This document shows, in pieces, positions 24,101 through 37,400 of a stretch of 64,000 bases of DNA. A program made the position numbers and the translations under genes. This DNA is from Membranipora membranacea (lineage: Eukaryota > Bryozoa > Gymnolaemata > Cheilostomatida > Membraniporidae), in contig OU612069.1 in NCBI GenBank assembly GCA_914767715.1, positions 3,410,001-3,474,000 on the forward strand, given 5' to 3'. The notes beneath the pieces were generated by a model. That model saw nothing but the letters and a program-made list of their open reading frames with translations, had not been told where the DNA came from and did no database searches. Position 1 is the stretch's first letter, and every line of letters starts with the position of its first letter.

Positions 24101-26479
24101 ATATGTGCCTGGACAGCAGGTAGTAGCACTTCATTATCAACCACTTCTTAAAAAAATTGGTTGATGATAAAATGCTACCACCGGCTATCCAGGCACAGTT
24201 TGAGCGCTTAAAGTAGCATGTCAGAAAAAAAATTGACTCTGTTCAACCATGTCTGCTTTAAGATGTTGGCCTGAGGTGTCCCTGAATATCATTTCTCATC
24301 TTCTTACATTTAACTAAAACAAGTATGGTCTAATTTACCTTTATTTGGAGTTGCTCCTCTTATCAGCAGCAACCCGGAGCGGAGACAAAATTGATAAAAC
24401 TTTATTCTGGCATACCTTGCCATTTAAGCTAACCACGATTATATATAGCTTATAATATTAAATCTTTGATATTATATGACGATATAATAACTTTAATATA
24501 TTATAACATGTAATGAAATGTATTTATTTTATTTACCAGGTATGTTCCATCAGAAGAGATGCCCTAAAGGTCGTAACTGTAACTTTCTTCATGTATTCAG
24601 AAATCCTGATAGTAGATTTAATTTGGCGGATAGAGATATGCTACCTCAAAATAACATCAACAGAGATCATCGAGACAGCAATACAAGGTGAGTCTGTCTG
24701 TGAGTCTGTGTGACAGGTTGTTACCCAACCTGTTGTATTTGAGGGACGGCTATAATAGGAGCTATCACATGAAAAAATACACTGCTGTTTACTTGGACCT
24801 TTCTTGAAGTGATCACCCCCCCCCTCCCAACTTCAAGTCTGACTTGAACCCTTGTATCAGTAACATGATCCCTTCATCCTTTAAACTATGGAAATAATCG
24901 GAGATGATTTTTAGACAAACTGCTATTCACTACTCAGCTTGTAAGAAAATGGGTAAACATGCCCAAAGTTTAGCAAAATATTGATTGATATCCTGAAAAC
25001 TATGCCGATCAGGATTCAGGATGTCTGTTCTCTCACTAAATGGTCCCAACTAAATGTGCGCATTGGTTATTATTGGTTACAGCTGGTTGAGTTTTACAAT
25101 AAGGGGGTTTGCCCCATACTCCCTGGTACAACTCGCCTGGGAGGGTGGACTAACCGGAGCATTAATCATTTTGCCAAAATACATTAAAAGTTGTCTTATT
25201 AAAATCAGGGAGGGGGCAACTCCCAATCCGTCTCATGTGTTTTTCTTGGCGTTTTAATATTTTTGGCAGGTTCCGATATATATAGCAATACGAACAACCA
25301 ATTGGTGCAGCCCTGAACTCATCATATTTTACATACATTTAAGGTTACTGTTCCATTGAATATGTCAATGTCTTACTCTTCTAGGCGATCTTCTTCTAGT
25401 AGGAGTGAGAGAGACAAACATAGCCCTAGTGAGCGACTCAACAAATCACGCAGGTCAGAGCGGAGATACAGAAATGGATGGGGAAGTGATGAAGATGATG
25501 AAAATTATTCTCGGTCTAACAGCAGAGAGTCATCAAGGTATCTAATATTTCTTAGGGAGAATTTGTTTTGAGTGAAAATTAGGTACCCACTGATCCTCCA
25601 AAAACAGCCGCCAACCTCAGAAGTCAAAAATAAGCTAGCACATGAATATTGAAGTGTCTTCAAAAGCTTTTTGCCTTTTGTGGAGTTTGTAAGACCCTTT
25701 TTCATGCACAAAACTTTGCATACAACTTAGTACAGCACATTGTTAAGTTTTCAAACACCAAATGGTAGTTGTCATTCATCGCTAATGATTCCAAATCAAT
25801 GGACTCCAGACTTCCTTCAACTTCCTTGCTCATCATAAAGCATTTCAGGGGACTGGTGGGTTTCAGTTTTGTGTTGGATGACTTCAGCACATCTTTATAA
25901 CTTTTATAAATCTGTGATTTTAGGAGCAAGTCGAGAAGTGAGTCACGTCATAGAGATAAAGAGAGGAACCACAGAACTACATCATATAGAGAACACAACC
26001 ATAGACATCGTACTTCACATCGAGATAAATACTCCGATTATGATGATGAGTATAGCAGATCTAGAAGTAGAGGTAGGTCAAGGTCTAATAGAAGTAGGTC
26101 AAGATCACCGGAATATAAGGCGAGCAGGCGCGTACGAGACAGGGACAAAGCTACGAGTGAAGGCTGTAACCCAAAAACATTAAATGACACAAAAACGGAC
26201 AGAAAGTTATCAAAGAAAAAGAGGCACAGATCCAGAGAAAAAAGATCCAACTCTAAGAGTCCTTCAGCGGAGTTATCAGACACTCAGAGCACTGGCACTG
26301 AGATGTCAGTAAATGGTTACATGACACCTGAAGGTGGTGTGACAGCTGAAGGTAATGTGACAGCTGACAATAGTGTGACACCTGACAGTAGTGTGACACC
26401 TGAAAGTAGTGTAGATTGGAGATATTGTAGAACACCTAGTGACTGTCACGGTGACAGCCCTGAACAGGTGGACTCTTGA
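18124..26479 (+). CDS. ZRSR2: ZRSR2, U2AF35-related splicing factor (zinc finger-UHM-zinc finger-RS)
   Basis: Exons: 18124-18248, 18969-19135, 19761-19856, 20435-20482, 20801-20907, 21244-21350, 22850-23012, 23672-23781, 24540-24687, 25385-25537, 25924-26479. Phases agree from 18969 onwards. The family recognises the 3' splice site, notably of U12-type introns. Visible in order: Lys/Glu-rich coiled region ([18 protein letters not shown]); first CCCH zinc finger ([18 protein letters not shown]-x8-C-x5-C-x3-H); U2AF-homology RRM ending [13 protein letters not shown]; second finger [19 protein letters not shown] (x7, x5, x3); then an RS-rich tail ([22 protein letters not shown]-type) and a short Thr/Val/Glu repeat before the stop. 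Two problems: the ATG exon was not found, and the only phase-compatible donor of the first listed exon follows an in-frame TAA at 18242-18244. Confidence 0.9.
21574..22203. mobile_element. TIR element in ZRSR2 intron with central tRNA-like segment, copy 1
   Basis: Ends TTTGAGGCTGCTCTTTTGTA and its complement at 22180-22203. Inverted similarity continues inwards (AAGTTATGGCCTCT and complement). The centre (about 21830-21900) has GGTGGGAATCGAATACGGG followed by ACGACGCTACCATCGCGCCA, which resembles a degenerate tRNA read from the minus strand. A shorter copy is at 48863-49244. Confidence 0.75.
24089..24212. mobile_element. Palindromic MITE in ZRSR2 intron
   Basis: Ends TTTAAGCGCTCAA and TTGAGCGCTTAAA. 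The arms share GTGCCTGGA and TATCAACCA with their complements. Flanking GTAG may be a short duplication. Non-coding. Confidence 0.7.
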
Positions 26480-27218
26480 AAATAAGTTTTTTGTTCTGTA
26501 AAGATTTTTCATTTTGGTATATATTTCATACTTGTTAAGTATAAATTTTGAACTGTTTATATGCGGCACATGTATTTAGCAAATACAAAGAAGAACAGAA
26601 GAATACACTATAGTTTGTTAGGAAGCCGAAGTGAAATAGAAAAATGAAACTAGAATTACCCCTTACCCTTGTTTGAGGTAAAATATATCTTTAACATGAT
26701 ATCTGGTAAGACAGAGTAGAACCGCAACTAAAACTAAATATACGATATAGGATAAAGGATAAAGGATTGTTACTGTGCTATAACTCACTGAACCACAAAA
26801 CTCATTTTGTCAGCCCTAGAGAAATCAAAATGAATCAATTAAGTGTTCTGGATTATTGGACAACAAATCCTGCGCCAATAAGTATTTAAAATAACTGTAG
26901 CAAACAAAATTTTCTGAATCCCTTGCTGCCAGAAAGAAGTAATAATGGTAGTAATATGCAAACACCATGTACAATAATACGGACAAGTTTCACACTAATT
27001 TTGAACTTGACCACATTGGGGAGGAACGATATGTAGATACCAGCAAGGGGTTCTCCTTGATACCGGGTAATAGGGACAATTGTTCTGCTAAACAACAATA
27101 TTGTAGAGTAAGCTGTGGCTATAAAGCTTAAAGACAGTGATTATCATTTATCAATTAAAATCACTTTTTTGAACATTGATTCTAAATGGATGCATATAAG
27201 GGGCTAAGATTCGATTAC
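26480..27218. other. Intergenic stretch between convergent ZRSR2 and ankyrin-caspase fragment
   Basis: ZRSR2 3' UTR and spacer. No coding exon, RNA gene or clear repeat is seen. AT-rich with no long ORF on either strand. Confidence 0.5.
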
Positions 27219-28913
27219 TTAGCTCTGTGGCTTAGGACCTGGTGGTAGGACCAACGGTTCTTTCATAGTACTTCTGATTTCTGGTGTCTGGTGTGGGTCA
27301 ATCTGCCGAGTTTTAACGACGACTCTACTGGCTCTAAAAGGTTTAGTTTATCTCAAAAAGTTGGCAAATTAATCTTGTTTGAAAACTTACTAGAGATTCG
27401 GTAGGAAGTAAGCTCTCTCTAGCTGATGTAATAGGCTGTTGATTGATATTTCTGAGTTGTTCGTACCGCTCAATATCCCCTTGTGTCCATGTGACATGCT
27501 TAGTATCAGAGGTGCCATTGTGTGCTGAGCAGTTTTGGATTGGCCAGACAACAATTTGACTAGTTCGTCGGTGTGAGACCAGCCTATTGTAATGACTCCG
27601 TAGCCAATTTGTTGCAGCTTACGCTCAAAATTCTGAGCTTCATCTTGAACTCCTTGTCTGTTTGCACAGTTGTAGAGTATAAACCCACTGGGGCTCGCTC
27701 TGTCCTGACAGATTGGTCTCTTCTGTACATGTGGCAACTGGCAAATGATGACCTTTCCTGTAATCGAAAAACCAATATGTACAAATTTTCTCAATGATTA
27801 ATCATGTACTCTCAATATTTTTTTGTTGTTTTGGAATTTGAACAATCCTAGAAAGTATGTTGATAAACTGTTTAAATTGTTTTGACACGCTTGCAACAAA
27901 GCGGTGACTTGTAAATTCCAAATCATTATGAACTTAAACAGCTACAGGCGCTGCCCAGGAAGCTTATGAGTTTTAAGAACAACACCTCTCTCAAATCATA
28001 ATTCTAGGGATATGGCCCTAATCGAAACTTATCTATTTTATGATATTATTTATATAATGGAATCTTATAAATGTAGCATTGGTATGATAATCGCATATAG
28101 GCAGTTTTCTTGGTACAAATTTTAGCATATTTATGGAGGTAAAACTTGACAAAATGGATCTGCAGGTTTGCTAACTGTATATCATAACTCTTCAGATTTG
28201 GCATCTGCATCATTGAGAAAGGACAAGGTTTTCCAAATCATTGTGGGTTTAAAAGTTGATTAGTGTCAATATAAGTGATGCAAAATGCAATCCAATGTTA
28301 TGTTTCTGAAAGATCATCAACAAACGACCAGAAATTACTTTAAATGAGGTGTCCGAATACTAAAATTATTTCCCAAACCACAAATTCTCAATGGTGAAGA
28401 TGCTGAATGGCATAATCTTTCGATCGTTTATAAGATGAGCCCATTTCAGTTCATGTGCTAAAGGGTAACTTAATAGAAAATTGCGGCAAATTTGAGCCAA
28501 GAAAACTGTCTATTACTCAGAAAGGATCAATCAGTAAGTAGGCTCATAGAAACACAGTGGAGTATGGACAACATGTACAGTACAGTACCACTCCGGGTAG
28601 ATTTACATTTACCTTTGGCTTTCTGCACAAAAGGCCTTCGGTATTCAGACATGCATTCATTGTGATTTTTCCACTGTAGCCATGAAAAATCAGTGTGTTC
28701 TGATTCATGCTTTGCTGCGTGATGAAGAGGAGTTTTTCCATATTTGAATGAAGTGTTATTAGCTTGAATGCTTCTCTGTTTCATCTGTAGCAGCTTGTGA
28801 CGCTTTTCCTGACTGTCCACTGAGTTGAGGATGACCAGCAGACGTTCCGGTGATTCTTGCTGTGCTGCCAGATGAACAGGTGTTCTTTTGTTTTTGTCCT
28901 CCATTAGAAGCAG
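27219..28913 (-). CDS. Ankyrin-repeat plus half caspase-like domain, 5'-truncated gene fragment
   Basis: Exons: 28613-28913, 27391-27757, 27219-27327; phases agree (0/1, 1/2, 2/stop), about 258 residues. The first exon encodes ankyrin-type helices NKRTPVHLAA and YGKTPLHHAA. The second encodes a caspase p20-like fold: GFILYNCANRQG strand, QDEAQNFERKLQQIGYGV helix-strand, then SMSHGHKG with the catalytic-His SHG motif. The protein leaves the family just before the strand that should carry the catalytic Cys (Q-A-C-R-G) and ends in a Pro-rich tail of 35 residues. The 5' end is open: the first exon has an acceptor (28914-28925), and the broken ZRSR2 copy begins immediately beyond it. It could be a pseudo-caspase or a dead fragment. 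An ATG at 28902 could serve as a new start. Confidence 0.55.
28098..28512. mobile_element. Diverged long-TIR MITE in an intron of the ankyrin-caspase fragment
   Basis: Ends TAGGCAGTTTTCTTGG and CCAAGAAAACTGTCTA are inverted repeats related to the 8699 and 46073 elements. The interior shares only scattered similarity (ATTATTTCCCAAAC). Subfamily member. Confidence 0.6.
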
Positions 28914-28925
28914 CTGAGAACGATG

Positions 28926-30760
28926 ATTTAATATGGCGGATAGAGATATACTACCTCAAAGTAACCTTGGCGGAGATCATCGAGTCACAGATATTAGGTC
29001 AGTCTGTTTGTACTTGTGACACACTGCACCTCAGATGGCCAGGTTGAAGGGATGTTTATGATATGGATCCCATTATAGGCTTGCACAGGAACAGATTCAT
29101 CTGAGTGTGGCAATGGCACAGTCAATCAGTTGACCGGTGAAACCAAAACTCACAGCACAATCACCGGGTAGTGTGTAGCCTGTGCAAATTGCAAATGCTG
29201 GTAATTAGCCTGGTAACCGGTAACAGTGGCTAAGTAACATACAGTGAAAGAGTCATTCTTGACCAGAAATTAAGGAGTTATCTTCTTAATATCAGGGAGC
29301 AGACGATCCCCTGTAACTGTCTTGAATTGTTTGTCAATCTAAACAGTTAGTTTGGGTCCCTGATGTAAGAAAGTGTAGTATTATTATCCGGTATTATTGT
29401 CTGATATAATCCGCACTGTTCATCGATTCACAAACTCTGCATATTTGAGCTACTTTATTGTACACGCACTACAAGCTAACTGACTATCTAGATAAAGTTG
29501 ATAATGGGCAAAAACAGCATAAATGCAAACCACAAGATAATTGCTTTGACAGCTGCAAGGTAAACAACTTTGTATAACAATAATAAGCATATGAGCGACA
29601 TGATGATTCATGACATAAAAGCACTACAGACTACAGAAAGGTAATGATGACTTCTGGTAGATTATAAAACAAGTTTGTTCCCTCTGTAGTGGCAGCTCTG
29701 TGGAGGGATATAGCAAATTTTGGGTACCGTGGCAACTTGATACCTGACTTCTGCAATAGCACCCCGCCACCACAGAAAGAACAAACTTGTGCTAGGAGGA
29801 CCAAATTCATTAGCTAATCCAGTCAATAATTTTCAAACACAGTAACAAGGAGATTTATAAAGGAGATTATCAAACTTTCCAAACCATATATCAATCTTTA
29901 TCCTTTTAGACATTCATCATGAGCTTGAAGGAGTGAGAGACCCAGATATAGTCCGAGTTATCAAGTCAGCAGTATCAGCAGGTCAGAATGGAGGTATATG
30001 ATTAGATGACCAAGAGATGAAGATATCATTATTCTCAGGCTAACAACAGAAAGTCAACAATATCAAAATATTAAGCCTGGATCATATCTCATCTTATATA
30101 TTTATGGAAGAATTATACATTTAGTTCCTACTACTATGTTAGAAGTTTTGTGTATAACTTTCTTTCTCTCCGACCCCCAACACAGCATGGTTTCCCTATA
30201 GCTTATCTCAGATCTTACCAAATCAAGACTACTAGCAGTTGTTTCCTAACATTATGATATCAGGACGTTGTCAGGAAACTTACTGCTTGCAGTTTTGTGC
30301 CTTACGACTTCAGCGCATTTCTATCGCATTTTCAAATCTGTGATTTTAGGAGCAAGTCGAGAAGTGAGTCACGTCATAGAGATAAAGAGAGGAACCACAG
30401 AACTACATCAGATAGAGAACACAACCATAGACATCGTACTTCACATGGAGATAAATACTCCGATTATGATGATGAGTATAGCAGATCTAGAAGTAGAGGT
30501 AGGTCAAGGTCTACTAGAAGTAGGTCAAAGCCTACTTAAAGTAGGTCGACATCACCGGAAAACTGCCGACAACTAAGAGACACTTTGGATAAATTTGATA
30601 AATTCTTCTAAAGCGCACAAAGTCTTAGTGAAGGCTACAGGTCAAAATCGTAAGACAAACAAAAGCAGATAAGGAGTTATTTTTAGAAAAAGTGGCACAA
30701 AAGAAACACTCAAAACTGAACTCAGGAGAGAAATAATGCTCTCAAACTTAGACTTTCATC
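28926..30760 (+). pseudogene. ZRSR2: Broken duplicate of ZRSR2 exons 9-11
   Basis: Three blocks in the same order and strand as the intact gene. 28926-28999 matches the 3' half of exon 9 including its donor region (ADRDILPQ against ADRDMLPQ). About 29930-30066 is a decayed exon 10 with TTATTCTCAGGCTAACAACA. 30355-30535 is nearly identical to exon 11 from its acceptor (TTAGGAGCAAGTCGAGAAGT). An in-frame stop follows in AGTAGGTCAAAGCCTACTTAA, and decayed exon 11 sequence continues to about 30760. The first two zinc-finger/UHM exons are absent. The right part is much less diverged than the left, which suggests gene conversion or a recent event there. Confidence 0.85.
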
Positions 30761-31450
30761 AGAGAAGAAGGAGCTTAGATTTGAGATCTGTTGACCAACA
30801 AATATCTGTCAGGGTTTGGCTGTGAACAAATCTAGTACAAAATGCTGATTATGCATTGTTGAGACTTTGTTCCAATGTTAATATTGGGGAACATGAAATG
30901 TTTGATTTCGTTAGTTGTTTATACAAAAAAGTAAAATTACATATGTATTTGAATAAAATGACTGATAATAAATTGATTAAGTTAACAACAACCAAGCAGG
31001 AAAAATTGAATAACTCCTGTGTTTAAAAATTAAATGAAGGAAGATATCCAAAGAAAAGAAAACGAAGAGACACAAGGCCAAAGGTGCGTCTTGGATGAAT
31101 CATGCTCCATTTCTTCATCAGAGCGTTGACACCAAATTTCCACTATATTTTGAAATCACATCATATGGTAATAAATTCGATCAATAAAAAAATACTCATC
31201 AACATTTTATAAATTCATTAAATCCACTGACAGCTAGTCAACATAAATCGAAATCGCTATTCAGTTGGCGACAAATTTGCAGACAACGTCAATTAATAGT
31301 CTAACACAAGGTCAATGATAACATATGCTGAAACAGATTCTTATGCGTGGTCAGACCCACTATTATTCATACTTGTTTTGACGCTCAAAATGTATCTAAG
31401 CTACTGAAATAATTTCAATGTCAGTGTGACTGGATCTCTGGTATGAAAAC

Positions 31451-34400
31451 TTAAGAATCTGGACACAGCTCAGTGGGCCCATTATATACCGACAGTGGAT
31501 CTACAACATGTGAGTAGGTGTTTTCTATAGCTGCTAGTGATTGACTCAGTATCGTGGCTATGTATGTGTCATCTGACGGTGGGCCCAACCTTCCAATTAA
31601 CATCCCAAGAGCATAGAGCTTGTCATCGCCTGTGTCCCTCATATACACAACGGAACCACTGTCACCTCCAGTAAATGGTTTTCTAGTATTTTAAAAGAGA
31701 ACGTGAACATTCAAATATCCACAATGTGCAATACTGACCGAGCCGAATATTGTACTTGGTTTGTGAAATGTCAGCAAAAAGACCACAATACATTATGGTT
31801 ATACCAAGCGAAATGTTTTTGATGAACTACCGACACCAAGGATTTTACACACCAAATTTAACAACATACAGAATTACATTGGTAAGTACAGGCGCAAAAG
31901 TTTAGTGATTCCATGAAGCCTACTCTTGTATCATTCCACATAATTTTTTCCAAATATGCATTGGCTTGATATAGGATGTACTGAGTGCTGACAGATTGGT
32001 GTTGTCAGTTCCATACACCAATCCAGCTAGAATTATTATTGGCCAAGAGAGACCGTGACAATATATTATTGCCCTCACTAGCTCGATGCTTCATAAATAT
32101 TTATGATAAAGAAATGATTTTCCAGAGATGGCGCAATCAGCTATGGTGGTTGCAATTCACTGACAGGCAATCAGTGTCACAGGAGTTGTTGGTTCAAGTC
32201 CTATCTGGGAAGCATTCTTGATTGATTTTCCCAGCACCCATCGCCCGCGAGTGAATCTACATTCTGATTGGGAAACTCTTTTTTTATAGATAATAAACCT
32301 AGACAGGTCACTGTACAGAGCAATACCATTGAGGCACTTAGTTGTGTTGATATAACGATGACGTCAAATTTGTGGTTACTTATGGCCATCATTGATTTGA
32401 AGCTCGCAGTCCAGGTGTTGCGTATATAATTTGATTCTGAGTTTGAAACTTGCAATAGATTCAGTAGCTGGCAGTGATCAATTTGATGGTATTCTTTTAT
32501 TTTATTGCAAAAAAGCTATACTCAGTATCCTGTCTAGGTTTATTACTACACTCTACTCACTCCGGAATGAAGTATAGTGCAAGACCTCTCTTCATACCAC
32601 CTTCTCTCCTAGTAACATCCCTCCTATCTGGCACAACTTTTCCTCTTATGCCATTTGCAATCACTTCACAACCGACCAGTGATAGAAGACGCTTGGCATC
32701 CACGGGGAGAATTGCAAGTGGAACTGCTCTCTTACAACTCTTTTGGATCTTGGTTAAGTCCTCGGCTTCTAGGGGGAGTAGAGCTATGTCTGTACAATAC
32801 CTGGATCTTGTCTGTGAGCTGTAATGTCTGTATGAGAGCAAAGGAACTCCTGTACAGGAAAATTTCTCGCTGTTGGGTGGAGCTAAGCTGATTGAGTACC
32901 GGTCAATATTGCGCTGGAAGTCACACTGTAGGCCGTTGGCAGGGAAGCTCATTTCTCGTTCATTGCTAGTTAGAAGAAGGTGAGCAGCTGTGACTGCAAA
33001 TATTGCTTGTCTCTTAGAGCCAGGCTTCTTATTTGTTCCAGCTAAAATAAGCTCGCAGGTGCCCCTTGCTTGTTCACTCCAAATCCCAGGATGATTGTAT
33101 GAACTGAGCAGAACCGTATATGAAGATGTTCCGATTTGTGGGGCCTCCCGTCGAGCTTCGGTCGCTTGATAGACACCTGGGGTCCTGTGAATATCAGTAA
33201 AATTGTTGGAAGAACATAAAAAGTGTTAAGTTGCACTGTATTTCGTTCATACTGAAATTCCTATACATGTAGTAATACTACTGGTAATAAATTTAAAGTA
33301 ATTACCTCAAATTTTCATATAAACAGTAAACATGTTTGCATGGGTCAGATTTGGTCAATTTACAGTTTGCCCTTATCATATTTTCGTATTCGAAAAAGAA
33401 AAACTATTCACACTGCTTCTAAGACCATGAAGGACAAAAATGTCAGGGAATTTCGGGAAGAAGCAAATCTTTTTCCAAATAGCCTAGTTGAAATGTGTGA
33501 ATGCGTAATGAAGCGACATATTTGGATCCCTTTTGCCATCATAAAATTGATCGGCAGACGTACATACTCATAAATTAGTGATTCACAGTGCACCGAACTT
33601 ACCAGGTTGTTAGCTGATGTGCATGGTATTGTTCTGTGTATTGTTCTCTAAGATTCCTCGTTGGATTAACACGAAGCTAAAAAAAAAGTATACAAAATAA
33701 AAGACAAGTTGAATCAAACAAGGCTGGCGTATCCCATAAAAAAGATTCAATCAACAATTCACAACACTTTAACCCATCCCATGGGACAGTTTAGCTAAAC
33801 CTGCTATTTTTCTTCATTTGGTTTCTGCATACACTAAAGATTTGAAATCGGACTTTAATTTACAACTAAAACAATAGTGCTGCGGTATGGTCATGCAGTC
33901 GGGGACTAGGGTAAATTTCTGTAGTCAACAATTTTGTCTAATTGGAAGCATTTGAGACAAAGTTATCTCGATCATCTAGATTGTAAGTAATGTTCAATTC
34001 AACTATTTTGATTTTCCGTACATATATTTACAGTCTGTTAGTCTCTGTCTACTCATGAAGACATAATATGGTGTTTAAAACCAATCAAAACACGAAACAT
34101 TATCATCCTTACTCCCCTAACCTAGTTTTTTTGGCATATAATGGAAAACATCCGTCCAGGATGATATTGTCTGCCAAATAAAATAGTGTATATATATATA
34201 GTATGCCTACTACAAGCAGTTTTAATACATATTTCTTTCATCTACTTGCCTTTGTTAGTGAGAACTTGTACTTCAGTGTACTCATGAGAACAGGGACTTG
34301 TGTTGGTTCAACTCGCTCAATTTCCCACCTCACCCTCATGAAGAGCTCATGGAAATCCTGAGTATCCCTGGCCTCTTTGAGTGCTTTTGCGAAAATTGGG

Positions 34401-37400
34401 ATCATAACATTCCTTGCAGCAAGCCCATCCATAAGAGTTGCTGCCATAATCAGCATGTCAGGACCACGTGGCTCGATGCTACCTGCAAAATCCCTACCCC
34501 TGCCTTGAATCACATGGTGGCCTTCTGGTATTTCTTTGCGGCAAAGTTGAGTTATGAGAAGCTTTGGCGTATCCATTAGTATGCGAGTGTTCATTTGTCG
34601 CACTACATCCTGCAGTGGCAGGAGACCATCAGTGCAGAGAAATGCATTAGAATAACCATGTCCAATTATGAAGCAAATCAAAGATTTACCTTCGATGGAA
34701 CATTCACTAATGGCTTGCATCACCTCAGCCTTGGACGGATTTTTCACAACGGTAATTTTTGTAGAGAACATCTGCATGACTTTGTTCAGTTCTCTAAGTT
34801 CGGTTTTGGCATGAGGTCTGTCCTTATCTGTGTAGATGCAAAGGACTTCTGGCTGCGCATTCATCTTGTAAAATCCCGGCTTTGCTGTAGAGGTGTACTC
34901 CTGTGGCTGTGACACTATAAAAGGAAATGAAGACAAAACTGGTGATTTTAACATACATTGTTTATCTGATGATATAGCATTGAACGGAAAATAATTTGCA
35001 TAGTAACAAACTTGGAAAGAACCTTTTTTTTGTTATAGTTGAAACTATAATCACTCAAAAAAAGGGCTATTACCTGAATCAATCACACTTTTACATCTTC
35101 TGTCCGTATCTGCAAGCGAATCTGTTTTGATGTTTCCATTCAGATGTGGATATACTTGTTTTGCAGGACTCAGAATACTCTCTGCATTCTTTATCTGATC
35201 ATCGAACTCATTGTTGTCCAAGTTCCTCTCTGCGTGATACAAAATCTGACAGATAATTGTGATAATATTCACCCGTGTCCAACTTTTACGGCACCGACCA
35301 GATCATCCCATCGAAGAAAGACACCACATCTGGCACATAATATCGTTCATCTACTCATAAAAAACTATAAACATTAAGCCACTGCCTTGTCAAGCTCAAA
35401 ACCAGTGAAAAGGATTCCTTTGTCGTTGAAAAAAAACAAGCAATACCGATGGATTGACTCTCACCTTCCCCATTAACACTGGAAGTTGTGTTAACGTTGT
35501 CTCCTGCAGTGTTTGGAGGTGATAGATCATGATTATCTGAACCAGCTGATGTTTGGTCCTCATGCTCACTCTTTGATTCATCTTCTTCTTCCCTGTCTCT
35601 GTCCTGATCTTCTCTATCATTGCCTCCAGGAGAGATGGCTGTCAAATATAATAATGATGTCTCAGTATGGAATTATAACCTTGAAGCTTTAGAAGCGCCT
35701 CCCCATATTTGGTCTCTTATTGAAGGTCTCAGTCTAAAAAAGAGCACTGTGTCAACCTTTTGAATAGATTTGAACACAGTTGAAACCATAAGCTGTACTG
35801 GAATGAAAATTCTTCTTAACTGTTCTCAACCATTGAAGCTGTCCCCTCTTTATATTATATATTCATTTAATGCTCACAATTTAGATCATGGTCTCCTAAT
35901 GTAAGGGAAAACTTTTTTCAAAGATGTGATTATTTTGTGCTTCGCATATTTTTTACCCCACCAAGTATCACAAACTTAAAAGCGCTACTATAGCTTCAAA
36001 GATCATGATTGCTAGGAACGAAAATACACAGGTTATCAATTTCAGTTTGCAATTAACCCCAATAAAAGAATGGGAAGGTTGTTCATTCATGGACCAGATA
36101 TACTCAATTACTCACCATGACGTTCACAACAGAGCTTACAGTCCATGGCAACACATGGTAAGAGTGCCAGTCTTGATTGATTAACCATGCTAAAATCACC
36201 AGCTGGGTAGTCCTGTTCAATGTATTCTACTCGAAACGCTTCCATTTCTGTAATGACAAAGGTAAAGTAAAACTCTGGTCGCTGTTTTATTTTTTTTCCC
36301 TCCTCTGCTCTTCCACAATCTCACGTATTTTATTATAACAATCTGCTTTAGTGTATATATTTTTACACTTTTTACACTACTTTATGGACAGTTTACACCC
36401 AGAACAAAAATCATAGTGTTTTTTTAATACTCATGACAAATATATGAAATCAATCAAAACCCTTCTTTTTCATATTTATACCCTTATTTTGCATTTATTA
36501 CCCTTATACCCATCGTTCGAAACTATTTGGAGTCAGAGGTCTGCTATGCTCTAGTTTCTCATTCAGGTGCCATTACCATTTACTGCTCATTAAATTTATG
36601 TCAAGGGCTAGACAGTGGCAAATTTTTCAAACCTACTGTCCATCCAATAGCTCTTTGAACATACAGCACTTGGAATATAAAGAGGCTGCACTACAATATT
36701 ATGGATTCATGTAGTGTGCGATCAATATTCCTACATTCTTATGTGGTTTTATATAATTTGAGCAATAAGAAAGGCCTATCAGTTGAAGTACTGTTTAATG
36801 ATGGAGTGTAATTCAGATCCAGCATTGATTGTAGACACTTGGTAGTCTATCTACAGGGATTTACTTGTGCGGGGAGTAATAATATGGACCAAAAATCTTT
36901 TTATGAGACTTACTTTTACCAATTTGCTATGCTCAAAATTGAATCTTAAAAACTTATGAGATCACAATAATTACACGGAGCATAGCATGTCTTGTCAAGA
37001 CAGGCTACATTGAGCCATATTTAATAGCGTAAATCATGAGGATTAATGATCTATTGATTTATAATTCACTAGAAAATCAATCTTTGCAGTGCACCTGCTG
37101 TGGCACACATTGTGACCATGTCATTTAACTATAAACTGAACTCAAAATTATTGTATTCCTACACTTTTTCATATTTAATTTTCTCTTAAAAAAAGAAAAT
37201 AAGATAACAAAAATCCATTAGCAAAGTCAAATATAGTTGAGGAATGTATAGCTATAATGATTTTCAAAAATAATAACTATTTACTGAGAAAAACTCCTAA
37301 ATGTAAATCAGTCATTATTGATTGATAGGGCATTGTTTATGAGAGTCCTACGTATGACATCATATTCTTGCCTATAAATGTAAACAAATTGTTATGATGT

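Noticed and set aside
26038-26435. Minus-strand ORFs over ZRSR2 exon 11
   Set aside because: They are shadows of the Arg/Ser repeats and Thr/Val repeats on the coding strand.
32557-32952. Minus-strand ORF taken as a separate 131-residue protein
   Set aside because: It is the internal part of gene B exon 16; the frame continues upstream to the acceptor at 33185, and the catalytic His lies before its first Met.
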